Source: Patiria pectinifera (taxonomy: Eukaryota; Echinodermata; Asteroidea; Valvatida; Asterinidae). Taken from it: a stretch of DNA of 64,000 nucleotides. Position 1 is the stretch's first letter; the number at the start of each line of letters is the position of its first letter. Positions 11,272 to 23,311 of this stretch are shown here, in pieces. The notes beneath the pieces were generated by a model. The model was not told the origin of the DNA. It ran no database searches and worked only from the letters and a program-made list of their open reading frames with translations. Both the position numbers and the translations under genes were made by a program. The stretch spans positions 39,062,392 to 39,126,391 of the forward strand of contig CM057142.1 of assembly GCA_029964075.1 (NCBI GenBank), in the 5' to 3' direction.

Positions 11272-14121
11272 TCCTTGGAGTAAGACAAGGTACTGAATTT
11301 GGCAAAGCGTTTTGCTGAAATTTTGTATTATGAAAAAAATACAGGTTGCAGTAAGTTTTATGGTATATTTATTGAAGTTAATGCTTTCATTGTGTATAGT
11401 TGTACATACAATTTTACAGTTTGTGTTTGAACCCTTCTGTCTTTTCACAATTATATTTATTCCAAGAAAATTTTAATTCCACAATTTTACCTCCAGTTTA
11501 TTTTATTTTTATACATGTATGTATATCGAATGAACAGCTTATTAATTTTGTGCAAAACTGCAAAGTGTAATTAAGAAATTGTAATTGTATAAGCAAATGT
11601 ATACAATGTGTATTAGAATTCATTTGTGTTAATATATTGTAGATTTATATTTATTGACGCTCAAGTGCAAAATGGAATTAAGAACTTGTACTTGTATATT
11701 AGAATTATTATGTGTTTATTGTACCGGGTATATTTCTATTTTTGTGGACACGCATGTGTATTCACATTCTCAAATGCACATAATCTGCAAACGGATCATA
11801 TGAATGGGAAAATGTAAACGTAAACAAACAACTTTGCATATTTATTTTAATTGATATTTTTGCTGTGTATAATTGTACACTGACATTTTACAATCTGGGT
11901 GTGTACCCTTTTATTTTTTTAGAATCATACTTATTTATTTGAAAATTTATTTCCACAGTTTTACCTCCATTTATTTTTACAAAGCCAATATTTATTTGAA
12001 AACACAAAATGAAAAGGTTGTTGATTTTGTGCGAATAATATGCAAGTGGAGTTACATTAAACACTCATTACATCCATTAATTGTGTATTGTGCTCATTGC
12101 ACAATGCGATTTTTGGACCTTAAATTCTCAAACTAGTTACATTTGTACATGCCTTTCCAAAGATGTTTTAGTATTCATGAATGGAACAAGGTTAACGTAA
12201 ACATTGAACATAATAGATTTATTTTAGTTTATTTTTTTTACCGTGTATATATTTGTACGCAGATAACACATATGTCGTACATAATTTATAGAAAATATAG
12301 CCTATATAAAATGTATCCTTCTATGAATATTGCTTTGTTTGATTTCAATTGTTACAAATAAATTGAAATTTATTTTGAAAGCTAATTGTGTACAAATAAT
12401 ACATTGTATCACTTACAACCAGCATGGCAGCTAGAGTGGACATGCTGTATATGAACAGGTCTTCTTTTTTCATTAATACCTGGGTACATGTACATCACAT
12501 CTTTGGCTCTCATTTTTTCTTTCATATAAAGTTATTTAATAAAAATAACTATAAATCAGAGATGAGTCTCCAATTAGATCCAAGACATCATGACGTCACG
12601 CTTTGTTTGCATGTGCGCTTTCCTATTACGTCCCAGCTGGCTCAAATAGGGAAGCATACATGTAAACAGAGAGTGTCGTCATTATATTTTAGGTCTATTG
12701 AAATGATGAACAGAATCTGTGGAGAACACATAACAATCAGACCCCACTTTTTGAAGTAACTATCATGGCTGACAGTAGTAGGCATATAGGTGGGGTGGGC
12801 GTGGACATTGGCTGATGTAGCTCCCTGACCTACAATACATGTACATTCTACATGTAGATCGCTTGAAAGCTCAATGGTTCTGGACTAGTGCTGAATAGTA
12901 ACACGTGACGTAGCAACCAGGCGCAAATCCAGAGGGAGGGTTTGGGGGTCAGAAACACCCCCCCCCCCTTCTTTGAGAGGGCTCCCTTAGTATTAATAAT
13001 AAAAAAAAAATTACATGTGCCTGATAGGCCCGAAACCCCTTCTCCCCAAAAAGTCCTGGATCTCCCCTGGCAACCGATGAAACAGTTTTTGTTGTAATGA
13101 ATTGTTACCATGACAACTGACGCATAAATGTGACTCAAATACTCTCTTTCCTAGGCCTAGTAGTAGTAGTAGGGTTTTCCTTTTATACTGAGCCACAACC
13201 TGACAACACACAGCACATGCTTTTCTGATTAGCTATGTGTGAGGAAAAGTTGTCTAAGAAAAATTGAAATCAAGAGTTTTTCCACTTGAAAGTCCTACCT
13301 GAAGTTACCTGGTTAATATTATCCAGCATGTCCAGGGAAATTAAATTCTGTTTCTATAGTAGTATAGATATCTATTTATCCTGTAAATTTCAGGCGAAAT
13401 TTGCAGATTCATTTGCAGATATTTTACTCGGGGATGTACACTCGACCCTTTATTGATTTCCCTTGTTTTTAGGCCCATTTTATATTAACATGATTAACCA
13501 AACAAGTATCCGCCGTAGTCAATATCAAGTGAAACAAACAGTCCCGATTTCGATTTCCTCAAAGTCAAAAGACTCGCACCGCGCGGCCGTATACGTGTAC
13601 CGCACAAATTTATGACAACTCACATGACTCGGACATGTGTCAGAAATACATGACCAACGCAGCACCCAGCATGCCGCGTTTCGCGGCGGTTGTAGGCCTA
13701 ATTAATTTATTTTGAAATAACACACACACAAATACATAGCTGTACAGCATTATGAAGTGAACATTTCAAAGGGTTTTCAGTCACCATCTATGCGTTTTCA
13801 ACCGAAATTGTCGATTTGTATCATTCCTTCCGCTGTTATTCCATAGAGTCATGCACATTTATTCAAAACTTCCGCCCACGGTTTCATACCTAGTCGGGCG
13901 CCGTCAAAATTACGGTACCCTGACGTTGATTTCCATAGGCGCTGTCCGTCCGTCTATAGGTTCTTTATGTCTATGGGTATCTATGCACTATGGAAATTGC
14001 TATTGATATCAAACCGGCTATAGGCCTTTCCTTTGTTTGTAAACATTGACCGGAAACCGACGCATGCGCATTTGCTGGTTGGCAAACGTCTGCTTTTTTA
14101 GCGCACTTTCTAAATAGTAAA

Positions 14122-16945
14122 ATGGACTCGGACGAGCACACGTACGCAAGAAGACGGCCGATACTATCCGTAATTAATCAAATATATGAAGAGCATTTGT
14201 ATTTTCCGAAGGCAAGCCGTTCGGAGTGTACATCATCATATGTCAACCAACTTGATCAGTTATCGAGAGAAAGGTACAATGACAAATTAACAGTTCAATT
14301 TCCAAACGGAACTTTACAGATACCGGATCCGTTCGGTGGAGGATTGCAGTACAGTAACAACCCAACCTTGTGGCCTGAAAGCTTCGAGTATGGCGACATG
14401 TATAATTATTTGATTAATTCACCTGGCCCATACACTAAAGACTCAATGAAATCATTCAAGTCATTGGACTCCTACAGCTACTTTGTGAATGGATTTGTCC
14501 AGGCCATACTGTATTCTTCAGTAAGTGCTGATAGCCCTGTGTGTGTACTTGAAGCAGGGTCACTCATTCAGAGGGCTTGACCAAAGCCCCTGTGAGTACC
14601 TGGATAATGATCAACAAATCCACAGGATCAGTAGTTGCTGCTCACTGCATGTGCATGGCAGGGTAAGAGAAGAGCTTTACTTCGATTAGTTTTGTGACGA
14701 GGAAAAGTGTTGCAACCTGACGCCACTTCAGCAGTTGTGTACAAAGTCTATGGACAGTCGAGAGAACTTTTGAAGTATTTCCTAACAGTAACAAAATTGG
14801 AAGTGTTTCTCAGTCCCAGAGTCATGTCCAATCATCATTATGATGAGATGATATAATTTTGAAGAAAAAAAGCAGCGTCAGGTTGCAACGTTCATTCCGA
14901 AAAGGACAACATGCTTTTCAGAAGCAGCATATAAAATATATTTTATGACTAGGGGCCTACTTTATATTTTGTAAAAATTCATTCCAAGGTTTACTCTTTA
15001 AACTTTAGCCAAGTTGAAGGATTTTAAGTGCAAATATTTTTTCAGGGTAAATGGTACTTAGTCACATGTACCTCCAAGTACCAACTTTACAATAGTAACA
15101 GTAGCCAACTACTGAATGCTAGTAGTAGTCGTTGGCACAGCAAAATAATTTATTCCTACATAGCTCATTACATCAGGAAAAAATCAATGCGCTTTACGAA
15201 ATTAATCGCTTACGTCATTAGAAGTGCATCAAAATCACTTGGAATATTTATACTAAAATCTGACAAAAATATTATGTTTTAAGACCCGTGAACTTGGCTA
15301 TGTTATTGACGCTAGCTTAACAGGTCTAGGTTTAGTGCCGACTCACAAGGTGATTGTGTATCTACGGGCCTGGTTCCTATGAGGGAACAAAATCCACTTT
15401 TAATTATTTGACTAACCAATGAAACTAGTCGGCGACAGTAGGAACATTCATGTATGGGGTGCTGATTTTTTAGGGTAATTTGGGGGTACTGTGAACACGT
15501 AAGGTGTGCTGAATCACATTGCACCAACCATAAACAGCATAAGAACATTTGAATTTCTACCCCAAGGAACTTCAACAATTACAAAAGAAATGTGTCATCA
15601 GAAACCTGCTTCAAGTTAAAAAGGGCATATTTAAATAAGAAAACACCTTGACTGCAATTTGATCGAAACTAAACAGGGGCCCTACACATTTGTGTTCTTG
15701 GATTGGGGTGATAAGGAGATTGTCTTCCATTAACATCATTTTGTGTTACATATATTTTATTTCCAGGCTTGGAGAGGCATGCAGCCATATTGCAGCAGTA
15801 ATGTTCAAGTTGGAGGCAGCGAACCGCCTAGGTTACACTTCACAGGCATGCACTGAAAAGGCCTGTAGTTGGAACAAAGACTGCATGAATGGGAGGGACT
15901 TAGACCCATGTACCCTTAAAGATCTTAGCTTCACAAAGCCTAAACATCAGTCAAGTCAAGGCCGGCAAGAAAATAGGTCAGTACGCCCACTCAACCCTAC
16001 ATCAACAGCCACTTTAGGAGATCTTGATTTAGATGCATTGAAAAGGGTAAGCCCAGAGGCATGCATTTTTTCACTCCTGCCTAAGCAAGATGAAGACACT
16101 GACACAGCATCAGAAAATGAAAATAATGTAAAACTAGAGTTGCAGACAGAACTACCAACACCCTATTGTCACCTTAAAGCAACTGAAGTTCCGGACCGTC
16201 AGCAAATCTCTGAAGAGCAAGCAGAACTCATTGCATCAAGCACATCTGGACAGAGAAAATCAAACTTGTGGCACCTCTATCGTTATGGTAGAATTACTGC
16301 ATCAGTACTGGGGTCTGTGGTCAAATTCATGAATGGATCGTCAAAGAGGGATGTCTCTTCACTCTGCTCCAAAATGCTTGGACTTAACTCGTTCTTTCCA
16401 ACCAGGGCCATGAAATGGGGGATTGATCATGAGTCAGTGGCCTTGGCTTCTCTGAAACAGTGTTTAGAGTTAGAGGGCCATCAAAATGTTACACTGTGGA
16501 ATGTTGGGCTCTACATAGACCCAGATTCACCATTTCTTGGAGCATCTCCTGATGCCATGGTCAGTTGCACATGTTGTGGGGTGCAGTGTGTGGAGGTCAA
16601 ATGTCCACACAACAAAAAAAATGCACACAACCTAGATCCACAAAGTTTTGCTGGAGCCAAAGCCATTGACTGTTTGAATGTGACAGGGAATGAACAAAAT
16701 TGTACAATCTCTCTGAAGGAAAAACATGACTACTTTTACCAAGTGTTGTGTCAAATTGGTGTTCTAAACAAATTGAAAATGTATCATCTGGGTTGTTTGT
16801 TGTTTGGACATCCAAAGGAATGTTTGTGCAGAAGATTCATCATAATGCAGACCAGTGGAAAGCAATTAAGGAATACAGTGAATTGTTTTTTAAACAATAT
16901 CTCCAGCCTTCAATTGTAAAGATTGCACAAAAGCCAGAGTTGTAG
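14122..16945 (+). pseudogene. SWIM zinc finger / YqaJ-type nuclease, two exons, two frameshifts
   Basis: Exon 1 (14122-14662, donor GTAAGA) starts MDSDEHTYARRRPIL and contains GGGLQYSNNPTLWPESFEYG, a segment common to this transposon-linked family. A 1-nt frameshift at about 14553 moves the frame to VTHSEGLTKAPVSTWIMINK and CMCMAG. Exon 2 (from 15767, acceptor TTCCAG) completes a SWIM finger (CMC...GEACSH). It continues into a YqaJ (lambda-exonuclease-like) domain with ASPDA (catalytic Asp, about 16551), VEVKCP (E-x-K, about 16590) and YFYQVLCQ (about 16735). A second frameshift at about 16787 moves the frame to SGLFVVWTSKGMFVQKIHHN, the expected C-terminus, ending at 16945. Without the shifts the protein would be about 575 residues. 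The intron carries a MITE (14709-14889). Role: probably DNA-end processing for its transposon. The lesions could be decay or assembly errors. Confidence 0.8.
14709..14889. mobile_element. 181-bp MITE in the YqaJ-gene intron
   Basis: 15-bp perfect TIRs, GTTGCAACCTGACGC at the left and its complement at the right. The left half resembles a fragment in each arm of the giant palindrome (GTAACCTGACGCTACTTTAG near 8560 and its mirror near 10395), so the family is dispersed. Confidence 0.6.
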
Positions 16946-18672
16946 TTTTGGATAGACTTGACTCAAGTCGGAATTGCACTAATTCGGTGTCTCAAATTAC
17001 CAAACACACTTAGTTTACATCTTTCCAGAAGCATGACAAGTTACACTAAACGCCCGTTTCACTTAAGTACATGTATAACAATTAAAACAGTGCTTGCACA
17101 TATTGTACATCTACATGTGTGGATGTGCATGCATCAAGCACCATGTACGTGTACATGTATATAATTTTTTTTTTTTTAAGTTAGCAATTCCGACTTGATC
17201 AACTGCTATATGAGCACCCCCACCCTGGCGAAATGAAACAGAACTGAGCAAAAGTACATTGAAGTAAAGGTGAAATGAGGCAAAAACAAAAGTTACAAAC
17301 AATACAGAGTGGGGATTTGCTTCCTCCAATCTTCAGATTTATTTATGTATAATCTTTTATAAGTGCACTAGACATTTGTTAAATATACTGTATAAAATAA
17401 ACTATGTAATTAAGATTTTTTTTTATGGAAAAACAATTGGCATCTTTCATTTTGACGTTTGTGAGGAAAGTTTGCTCATTGGCTGTCTGTCATGAACTGA
17501 CACAACAACAAATCACTAAAAGGCAATTTTACTACATGTATGCACACTGTAATCTCAAATTCTGGCAACTGTTTGTTCACAAACCAATTTGGTTTTAAGT
17601 GTACATGTTTTAAACCAACCAATTACATATTTATTCCCATAGGCTAAAAAAAATGTCATGTTTACGGTACCTGGAAATTTTGGGGCCAAATTGCCATCCT
17701 AAAACTGTTTGTCATTTTGCAAAAAAATACAGTACACATATATTGTTAATGAGTCTCAAACATTGCAAAAGAACATTCAAACTGGAATGAAAGAAAAAAA
17801 AATCAGCTTAAAATCATTTCCCTACCTATCTACCTGAATTTGTTTTCCCCCAGACTGTTACCGTAAACACACAAATTATTTTGTTGGCCTAAATATTAAT
17901 ATATTGCAGAAGAATTAGAATATCACATATTTTATCATATACATGTATTTCAAATTCAAATATAATTTAAATAATATTTTTGTGAGTTGTATGGTCAGTT
18001 TGAAGGCAAAATATTTAAAAAACTATTGATGTATTTAAGTTATTTATTTGTGCTATAACCGGAATCAGGAAATGAAAATTAAAATAGAGCGGCAGATGAA
18101 ACTACCAAAACCTTTTTTGTCACTTTAATTAAGGAAACTTGGGATGTTTTGGTTGGGGGTGCCCTTTGGCTATGCCACTGCATTGCTCTGCAGTCCACAC
18201 ACTGAAGAGCAAGACTTTTTTTTGGCCTTAATACCTTTTAATGGTCACATTACTACATTATTGACATGGTAAAGATTGGTTCATCGTACTTATGTTCCCT
18301 TACGGGCTCCGTGCACAAATACTCCCAACAGTCAGAGAAAGAGAGTTGGGGGAGACCTAGACTGGTTCCCAGTTCATCCACTGCATTTTTAGCATGATCA
18401 GAAGTCAGTGGGGTGCGGATTAGTCTGGCAGTGGCAGACCATTGTTAGAAACATGAACATATTTGCGCATCGACCACGCCTGACTGTCACATGAAGACAC
18501 TGTGACTAAAAACTTTGGTACATTCAGGAATTCATGCACATGGTTCTCAAAAGTGGTAACAAAGAAGCCTCTCTTGTTTGCGCAAGGAGCCCGTTTAGGG
18601 TATAAAATGAGATGGACAGTAGTGTCCACAGAACAAATTGGATGTTTAGTTCCTTTAATTGAGGTAGCCACA
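16946..18672. other. intergenic region between convergent transposon genes
   Basis: AT-rich with no coding frame. AATAAA occurs at about 17395 on + and its complement at about 18045, either of which could serve as a poly(A) signal for the flanking genes. A block at about 17450-17520 is a dispersed repeat also found near 53385-53460. Confidence 0.4.
17450..17520 (+). repeat. dispersed repeat pair, copy 1
   Basis: GTTTGTGAGGAAAGTTTGCT, then CTGACACAACAACAAATCAC; nearly the same at 53385-53460. Partial match only, and no domain recognised. Confidence 0.5.
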
Positions 18673-21633
18673 CTACTTGACTAGAGCTGGTAGAAGATTG
18701 GTCAATGCAGCACACACTGCAATTATGTCATCTATAGTTCTAACAAACGTTATGGGTACAACATGCTGCAAAATGTGAAATTCCTTAATACGCCCTATTG
18801 CTCTTTCTACATGGATGCGGACATTTGATAGACTGCGTGAACCTGCAACTTCCTGTCCAGACAGTTGTTTCTTCCCTTTAGTGAATGCAGGAATGGCCAG
18901 AGCGGCACCATGTACAGCAAGTTCCTCACCAATAGTGAACCCCCTGTCAGCTAAGATGAGGTCACCAGGCAACAGTTTCTCATAAAGCCCACTCTTCTGG
19001 GTCAATGTTTTATCGGAAACTCTACCTCCAAAACATCTGGACAAAAACATAACTGCACCAGTAGGTGAAATGCCTATTAAAACTTTGATAGTATTGTGAT
19101 GTTTGTAGTGACTATATGTGTGTGCTCTAAGTTTGAGATCTGAAGGACGTTGCATAAATATTTCAAAGCAGTCAATGATGACTGTTGTTTTGCGATACTT
19201 CTTTGACTTCTTAAAAGCTTTGGGAAGAGTGCGTCTAAGAGTGTTTCTATCTGGCCAATGTATCAATGGCTTCATCTTGCCAGCCATGTGCTTAATCCAT
19301 AAATTAAATATCTTGGAAGCGCTGGATCGTGATATTTGAAAGCGGTCCGCTATGTCATCTAAAAGTAAATCCAGCCTAAGCTTCATAAGAACTAAAAATA
19401 ACTGATCCTTTAAATTAAGACATCTGCAAAACGAAGAAGACACACCCTGAACAAGCTGATGAAATAACCACAGAAAAACTAAATAAGAAGGAAGACCAGT
19501 ATAGAATTTACATTTTTTGTCAGATTTAATTCTATCATTGGACCACTTTAGTTTGTCCACTTTACTGTGTAGGGAGCGAATATCAGATTTTAGATTTGCT
19601 ATTTCATCACGGTACATTTTGTGTGGGTCACATTCCTGGGGATCCATGGTCTGACTTGAAGCTTGTCGGGTAGTTGTTTCGTGCACACAATTTTCCTTCC
19701 TCCTCTTTGTGGATGGTGGCAGCAAAGGCGAGCTGCTGGAAAAAAAATTTAAAAAACAAAAAGATTTTGGGAAAAGGCAATTAGCATTAGACTTTGCATT
19801 AGGCCAAAGAAATGCTTCTGATTAATACATGGCATTTGAAAATTATATGAGTTAGGTAGGTATACATGTAGGGAAAGCCGTGATGTGCTGGGTTTTTTCC
19901 CCCATTCAGGGTAGGTAGGGTAACCGGATGTGGAACTATTATATTTTGGCCTAAGTAGAGTAAACTTATTCACATTAAACAATGTTGTATGTATTTAATC
20001 AAAGTAACCAATTAATTTTTATTTTTATGCATTATAAAAAAAATTGAGGTGTATAAACAATTTAAATTAAAGGCGGTTGCTTCAAAAAGGCATGTGGGCA
20101 GGGATGATAACCTGGGTTTTTTTTTTTATTGGGCCTGAAGTTAAACAAAAATGAACTTACAAAAAGTTTAAAATTCAAAATATATTGGTCCTCAAAAAAA
20201 TTCCATGACTATTAATTTACTGTTTAGGGCTGGAATTTGAGAAAAGAACTAGGTCAAATAATTAAAAAAAACACGTTTAGCCTTCCCGCCCACTTGCTCT
20301 TTGGAGGCCGCCTCCTATTTCATTTTTTTTAGCAACCAAAAAATGATAAATTTTAAACAGACATCATTTTGGCCTAGCCCATAAAAAGCTGGTATGTCAT
20401 TTCCTGAGTCCAATGGCAGTAATAAAAAAAAACAAAAAACTGGCAGCCATTTTGCAACATAGCCTAGTCAGGTGGCCATTTTGGAGAATTAAATCAATCA
20501 AAGGGCCTCCCGCTTCCTTTTTTGCAAAAAGGCAAGCACTAAACATGTTTTTTTTTATTTGACCATATATAAGACTTCATTTCTTATCTTTTGTTTTCAT
20601 GCCGCGAGAACCCTGATACTTCTCTCACATCTCATTAAGTGAAGTGATCTTTTCAAAAAGGAGACTGATAGTGTATGTAGGAACTAAATCAAATGTCATA
20701 AGAAAAATGCAAACGTACTTAGTCACTGGGTCTGGTTCCAGCTGTGGCATGGATGGTGAAGTGGTGGTTTGCTTCCTCTTTCGATCTGAGCGCTTCTGCC
20801 ATCTCTCGTGACGTTTAAGTTGCTCCTGCCCTTTCCTGAGTTGGTCAGCTGTAGTTCCGCTAAATACAGTTGGAACGAAGTCCACATGATTGTCATCTCT
20901 GGAGTAATTTCCTGCAAAATCCCAAATCAGAAAAGATAAAGAATAATTAAAATAAAATCAAGGTTATGATGAAATTGCAATATGAGTTCAGCTACATTTT
21001 TCCCCTATGTCTTTGCATAATACTATCCATTTATCAATAATAATAATAAATACCCAAAATATTTTATTGCATGCATGATGATGCAGAGTCCTGGAGTCTA
21101 TCCTACTCCAGTGCGGGCCATGTCAAGGCTAGCGCTTGACTTAATTTGTCATGCTGGTTAGCATGGTCATGATGGTTTGCCTCGTCAATTGCCTAAGAAT
21201 AGACCCGTTTTTATCATAGGCCTGGAGGCCTAGGCTAGGCCTAGGTCCCCTGGCCTAGGCCTAATCATTCATGATTCTTATGTTTTTAATTTATTCCTCC
21301 CATGGTTTGTTGAAATAAAAACACAAATAATCTTAACCGGTTGAGGCTTTCATGATTTATAAAAACCTCAAACAATGCCCATAGATCATGTAGGCCTAGT
21401 GATAGACCTTTACCTGTTTACTGACCAGAAACAAAGTGTCGACTGCAGATCCTATCATGTAGTGATGGTTGCCACTGCTCATCAAAGACATCTGTCCAGT
21501 CGCTGTGTTGCCGTACGGCACAAATCCAAGCCTGCCGTTGCACTGGAAAGGCCTCAAAATCGGGAAAACGGAAACATTTTATTCCCGAGTCTTTCATGTG
21601 CCGCTTGTTGCAACAACAACAAGTAACAACCAT
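18673..21633 (-). CDS. THAP-domain DDE transposase (DDE_Tnp_4 type), three exons
   Basis: Exon 1 (21633-21426) encodes MVVTCCCCNKRHMKDS through RICSRHFVSG, a THAP finger (C2CH). Exon 2 (20911-20719) gives NYSRDDNHVDFVPTVFSG, the usual THAP tail, and a basic RSDRKRKQ stretch. Exon 3 (19735-18673) carries a coiled-coil-like segment (EIANLKSDIRSLHSKVDKLK), a helix-turn-helix (LLLDDIADRFQISRSSASKI) and the catalytic core: VIIDCFEIF (Asp 1), LILADRGFTI (Asp 2) and RIHVERAIGRIKEF (Glu). Splice sites are canonical (donors GTCAGT and GTACGT, acceptors TTTGCAG and TTTCCAG) and the phases agree. The product is about 485 residues and the frame is open throughout, so it may still be functional. The first Met was chosen because the THAP domain starts there; an in-frame ATG lies upstream at 21792. 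It would bind and cut the ends of its own element. Confidence 0.85.
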
Positions 21634-21968
21634 TGTGACGCCGCCGGCCGCTTTCACCTTTCGTATTTTCAAGAGACTTACGAACGTCACGTCAGCGGAC
21701 TGTTCAGCTGCTGTGAAACTCGAATTGCGCGGGAAACGAGATTTGTCAACATCGGTAGTTTGCCAACCAAAATGGCGGGTTTGTTTTGTCACGTGATGCG
21801 TGACGTATCAAAAGAAAGGCTTATAAATCGTTGCGCGACCAGCCGCGGTAGGCTGATTCCAAATAGTCGACTGGCGTAGTCAACCATCGTCGACTAGACA
21901 GAGTTCGGCCTAACTATAGTCGAACTATGGTTAAACGATTGGTCAACAATAGTTCTTGCGCGAACTTG

Positions 21969-22071
21969 TCCATGTCTGCCGGTTTTTGTGAATGGCCCCA
22001 CCACAAGCTGATTGGCGATAGGCCTGTTGATTATCAGCAAAAGAGGGCGCTATTTACAATTATCGTACCGC
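21969..22071. repeat. dispersed repeat D, head fragment
   Basis: TTTTTGTGAATGGCCCCACC...AGAGGGCGCTATTTACAA resembles 23948-24045 and 37785-37900 (TTATGAATAGCGCCACCAGA...CAACAGAGGG). It flanks the right end of the two-gene transposon. Confidence 0.45.
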
Positions 22072-22079
22072 GGTATTCC

Positions 22080-23311
22080 CATAGACATAAAGAACCTATA
22101 GACGGACAACAGGGGGCGCAAGACCGTAATTTCAGTGAAGCCGCCATTTTTAAAAATCATGGGCAAACTTGTTCGGCACGTCACACAAAAAGCGCACACA
22201 ATACGCGGCTGTCTGGTGAGGTCCTCCAAGCAGAACGTCACAGTGCGATTTTTGGACCTTAAATTCTACAACTAGTTACATTTGTACATACCTTTCCAAA
22301 TTTGTACGCAGATAACACAGAGTTTGTACGTAGCAACCAGGCGCAGATCCAGAGGGAGGGTTTGGGGATCAGAAATCCACCCCCCCCGGCCCCCTCCTTC
22401 TTTGACTGGGCTCCCTTAGTACAAATTAAAAAAAAAAAAATGTGCCTGACGGGTTAGGCATGTCACAACTGCCCCCAGAAATTAGTGCAGTGGAATTTTC
22501 GGGACTGGTTTTCCCACCCACAACTTCGTGCAAACACCAATAATAATCCTCTGAGACGTTCTGTATATTTACAAATTATTTAATATGCACAAACTGTATA
22601 TTTATAGGCTACGAATAATCTTTACAAATATTATGTACACAAATCCTTTCGAATATTATTTATAGAATGAGGCGATAGTAACCCAATAAATAGTGTAGAT
22701 CAATACCAGAGATGAGTATAAAACTAACCTTAGGTAAAGCAAATGGATCAATGAATTAAATGCAGAAAAGTCAAAGCTTGAAGTATAGAACTTATAATCA
22801 ACCAAATCTATTTAAATTAACCAAATTATCTCAATAGAAGTTTAACCTACGCTAAGAAGAATCTAATGAAGCAAACATGAACAAATAATTAAATCACCTA
22901 ATTAAATGAACTTTAATACTATTATATTAAACCTACTCTAAGCCGGCAATAATTATTCAATATTTAGGGCCCACCGTATAGTTTACGGCTCAAGTTGCAC
23001 CCAGCACCCAGCATGCCGCGTTTCGCGGCGGTTGTAGGCCTAATTAATTTATTTTGAAATAACACACACAAATACATAGCTGTACAGCATTATGAAGTGA
23101 ACGTTTCACAGGGTTTTCAGTCACCATCTATGCGTTTTCAACCGAAATTGTTGATTTGTATCATTCCTTCCGCTGTTATTCCATAGAGTCATGCACATTT
23201 ATTCAAAACTTCCGCCCATGGTTTCATACCTAGTCGGGCGCCGTCAAAATTACGGTACCCTGACGTTGATTTCCATAGGCGCTGTCCGTCTATAGGTTCT
23301 TTATGTCTATG
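22080..23311. mobile_element. internally deleted P-like element with 8-bp TSD
   Basis: 1232 bp bounded by inverted ends CATAGACATAAAGAACCTAT (left) and the complement (right, ending 23311), about 29 bp each. An exact 8-bp duplication GGTATTCC lies at 22072-22079 and 23312-23319. The body keeps the first 150 bp and last 320 bp of the full element, plus scraps equivalent to about 12110-12150, 12255-12275 and 12905-13020. About 550 bp of AT-rich sequence (22440-22985) has no counterpart in the palindrome arms. No protein is encoded. This copy defines the termini and target duplication length of the family. Confidence 0.85.

Larger units (their letters stand above)
9488..13975 (+). mobile_element. 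P-superfamily-like transposon, right copy of giant palindrome
   Basis: Mirror image of the left copy. The 5' end (GACGGACAACAGGGGGCGCA) and the 3' end (GGCGCTGTCCGTC...TCTATG at 13975) are the same termini as in the short element at 22080-23311. A CGTC unit is duplicated in the 3' terminal repeat (GTCCGTCCGTC). The right flank starts GGTATCTA. Arms differ by scattered substitutions and small indels. Confidence 0.7.
13976..21968. mobile_element. two-gene DNA transposon, ISL2EU/IS4EU-like
   Basis: A YqaJ/SWIM gene (+) and a THAP/DDE transposase gene (-) face each other with about 1.7 kb between their 3' ends. From memory, this pairing is the hallmark of the eukaryotic ISL2EU (IS4EU) superfamily. 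The regions upstream of the two genes are alike in inverted orientation: GGCCTTTCCTTTG (about 14027) and TGGTTGGCAAAC (about 14078) reappear, equally spaced, on the minus strand at about 21812 and 21765. The right end is placed at 21968 because the sequence there (AACCATAGTTCGACTA inverted, ending CAAGTTC) matches the end of the small element at 39641. The left terminus is not recognisable; the giant palindrome abuts it, so that end may be lost. No target duplication was found. Confidence 0.65.

Noticed and set aside
5025..13975. Giant palindrome as a read-folding (adapter) assembly artefact
   Set aside because: The arms differ by many substitutions and indels, and the inner boundaries of the nested MITEs differ, which a fold-back read would not produce. 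Spanning reads are still needed for certainty.
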